Assembly: GCA_002730795.1 (NCBI GenBank)
Contig: PCAX01000023.1
Location: 1 to 5,666, forward strand
Source of the DNA: Chloroflexota bacterium
GTDB taxonomy: Bacteria; Chloroflexota; Dehalococcoidia; Lucifugimonadales; Lucifugimonadaceae
Length of the DNA: 5,666 bases
Direction: 5' to 3'
Positions 5,065-5,666 of this stretch are shown in pieces. The notes beneath the pieces were generated by a model. The model saw nothing but the letters and a program-made list of their open reading frames with translations. It ran no database searches and was not told the origin of the DNA. The translations under genes and the position numbers were made by a program. Positions within the stretch are counted from its first letter, which is position 1, and every line of letters begins with the position of its first letter.

Positions 5065-5666
5065 ATGGGTAAAATTGTTAGAGTAAGCAGTCCAGCATCA
5101 GGGCACAGGGCATCACAAACTTTTCCGGTAAATTTACCAGATTTTGAACGCGAACATGTCAAAGATGTTGGCTTTATGACATGTATGACTTTGGTTTTAA
5201 TGTGTAACTATGCCCAAACTGGGCATTTGGGGGGTCCCCTCGCCTATACCCCATTTTGTGTAGCTTCTCACTTGGTCGGACCTGAGAATGGAGGTCTAAG
5301 ATTTGATTATAGACGTCCGAAACACCCGTATTCAGATAAATTCATGCTTGCTGGAGGGCATAATGCTCCTTCTACCTATGCCATGTGGATGATTATGGGA
5401 GAAGCATTGAATAGGAAATTCGATAGTACTGGTAACAATAAATATAAAATGGATCCCAATGTAGCAATGTTGCCGATTGACGTTTTAGGTTTTAGAAGAG
5501 GATCAGTTCCGTTAAAAACACTATTGGATGAAAACGGTTTATCTAATCACCCAGAAATGGCTCAAGCTAAATTACGAGGTATCAGGGCATTGTCTGGGCA
5601 TTCAGAAACAACTGATCTTACGAATGACGTGAATGGAGGTCCATCGGGTGTAGGAATCGCTACAGC
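5065..5666 (+). CDS. Transketolase-like thiamine diphosphate enzyme, N-terminal part, truncated by the right window edge
   Basis: An open frame runs from ATG 5065 to the end of the window, giving 200 complete codons. GGAG at 5050-5053 lies 11 bases before the ATG and supports this start. The protein shows the N-terminal (pyrophosphate-binding) domain pattern of transketolases. GHLGGPLAYTP (53-63) corresponds to the GHPGxPxG motif. SDKFMLAGGHNAPSTYA (90-106) matches the RFVLSxGH block, with His99 at the conserved active-site position. SGHSETTD (177-184) followed by NGGPSGVGIAT (190-200) matches the GHPE and TTGPLGQGI blocks. The GDG...N diphosphate motif lies beyond the edge. The distance from His99 to His179 is about 80 residues, against about 34 in E. 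coli transketolase, so an extra segment of roughly 45 residues is present. The family transfers two-carbon ketol units or acts as the E1 of 2-oxo acid dehydrogenases. The AceE-type E1 branch is an alternative, given its related GGH motif. The product is cytoplasmic. Its place after the racemase-type gene suggests, but does not show, a shared carbon pathway. Confidence 0.85.
   Translation, partial: MGKIVRVSSPASGHRASQTFPVNLPDFEREHVKDVGFMTCMTLVLMCNYAQTGHLGGPLAYTPFCVASHLVGPENGGLRFDYRRPKHPYSDKFMLAGGHNAPSTYAMWMIMGEALNRKFDSTGNNKYKMDPNVAMLPIDVLGFRRGSVPLKTLLDENGLSNHPEMAQAKLRGIRALSGHSETTDLTNDVNGGPSGVGIAT

Noticed and set aside
4968..5162. Minus-strand open frame of 64 codons spanning the spacer and the start of the transketolase-like gene
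   Set aside because: It overlaps the well-supported N-terminus on the other strand and has no recognisable motif or convincing ribosome site.

Overview
The window is a clearly AT-rich bacterial segment, dense in coding sequence. It holds five protein genes (two cut by the window edges) and one tRNA gene. The genes are short-spaced or overlapping, have no introns, and mostly have Shine-Dalgarno-like sites. The tRNA carries an encoded CCA. The mix of an RNase Z-like metallo-hydrolase, a CocE/NonD-type hydrolase, an enolase-superfamily (mandelate racemase type) enzyme and an unusual transketolase-like protein suggests a heterotroph that degrades organic acids and esters. AT-rich marine bacteria with expanded enolase-superfamily content, such as SAR202-type Chloroflexota, would fit. 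That assignment is an inference from gene content, not something the sequence proves.

Layout. Positions 2-457 (+) hold the C-terminal half of a metallo-beta-lactamase-fold hydrolase whose start lies left of the window. Its last 8 bases overlap the start of a complete 595-residue CocE/NonD (peptidase S15-like) serine hydrolase at 450-2237 (+), so the two look translationally coupled. Only 3 bases after that stop, a calcineurin-like metallophosphoesterase ends, convergently transcribed (2241-3290, -). Upstream of it on the same strand is a tRNA-Arg with anticodon CCU (3363-3438, -). A 181-base intergenic stretch separates this minus-strand pair from a plus-strand mandelate racemase/muconate lactonizing-type gene (3620-4834). 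After a 230-base AT-rich spacer, a transketolase-like thiamine diphosphate enzyme begins at 5065 and runs off the right edge.

How they may work together. The first two genes are almost certainly one operon of two hydrolases, but the substrate is not visible. The racemase-type gene carries the metal ligands and the His-Asp dyad typical of acid-sugar dehydratases. The transketolase-like gene downstream could act in the same carbon route, but it has its own spacer and a candidate -10 element, so co-transcription is not shown. The metallophosphoesterase has no evident link to its neighbours. I see no defence system, mobile element, CRISPR array or secretion locus. The points most worth a second look are active-site departures from family consensus: the hydrolase nucleophile elbow, the Lys-x-Tyr in the racemase-type enzyme, and an extra segment of roughly 45 residues in the transketolase-like N-terminal domain.
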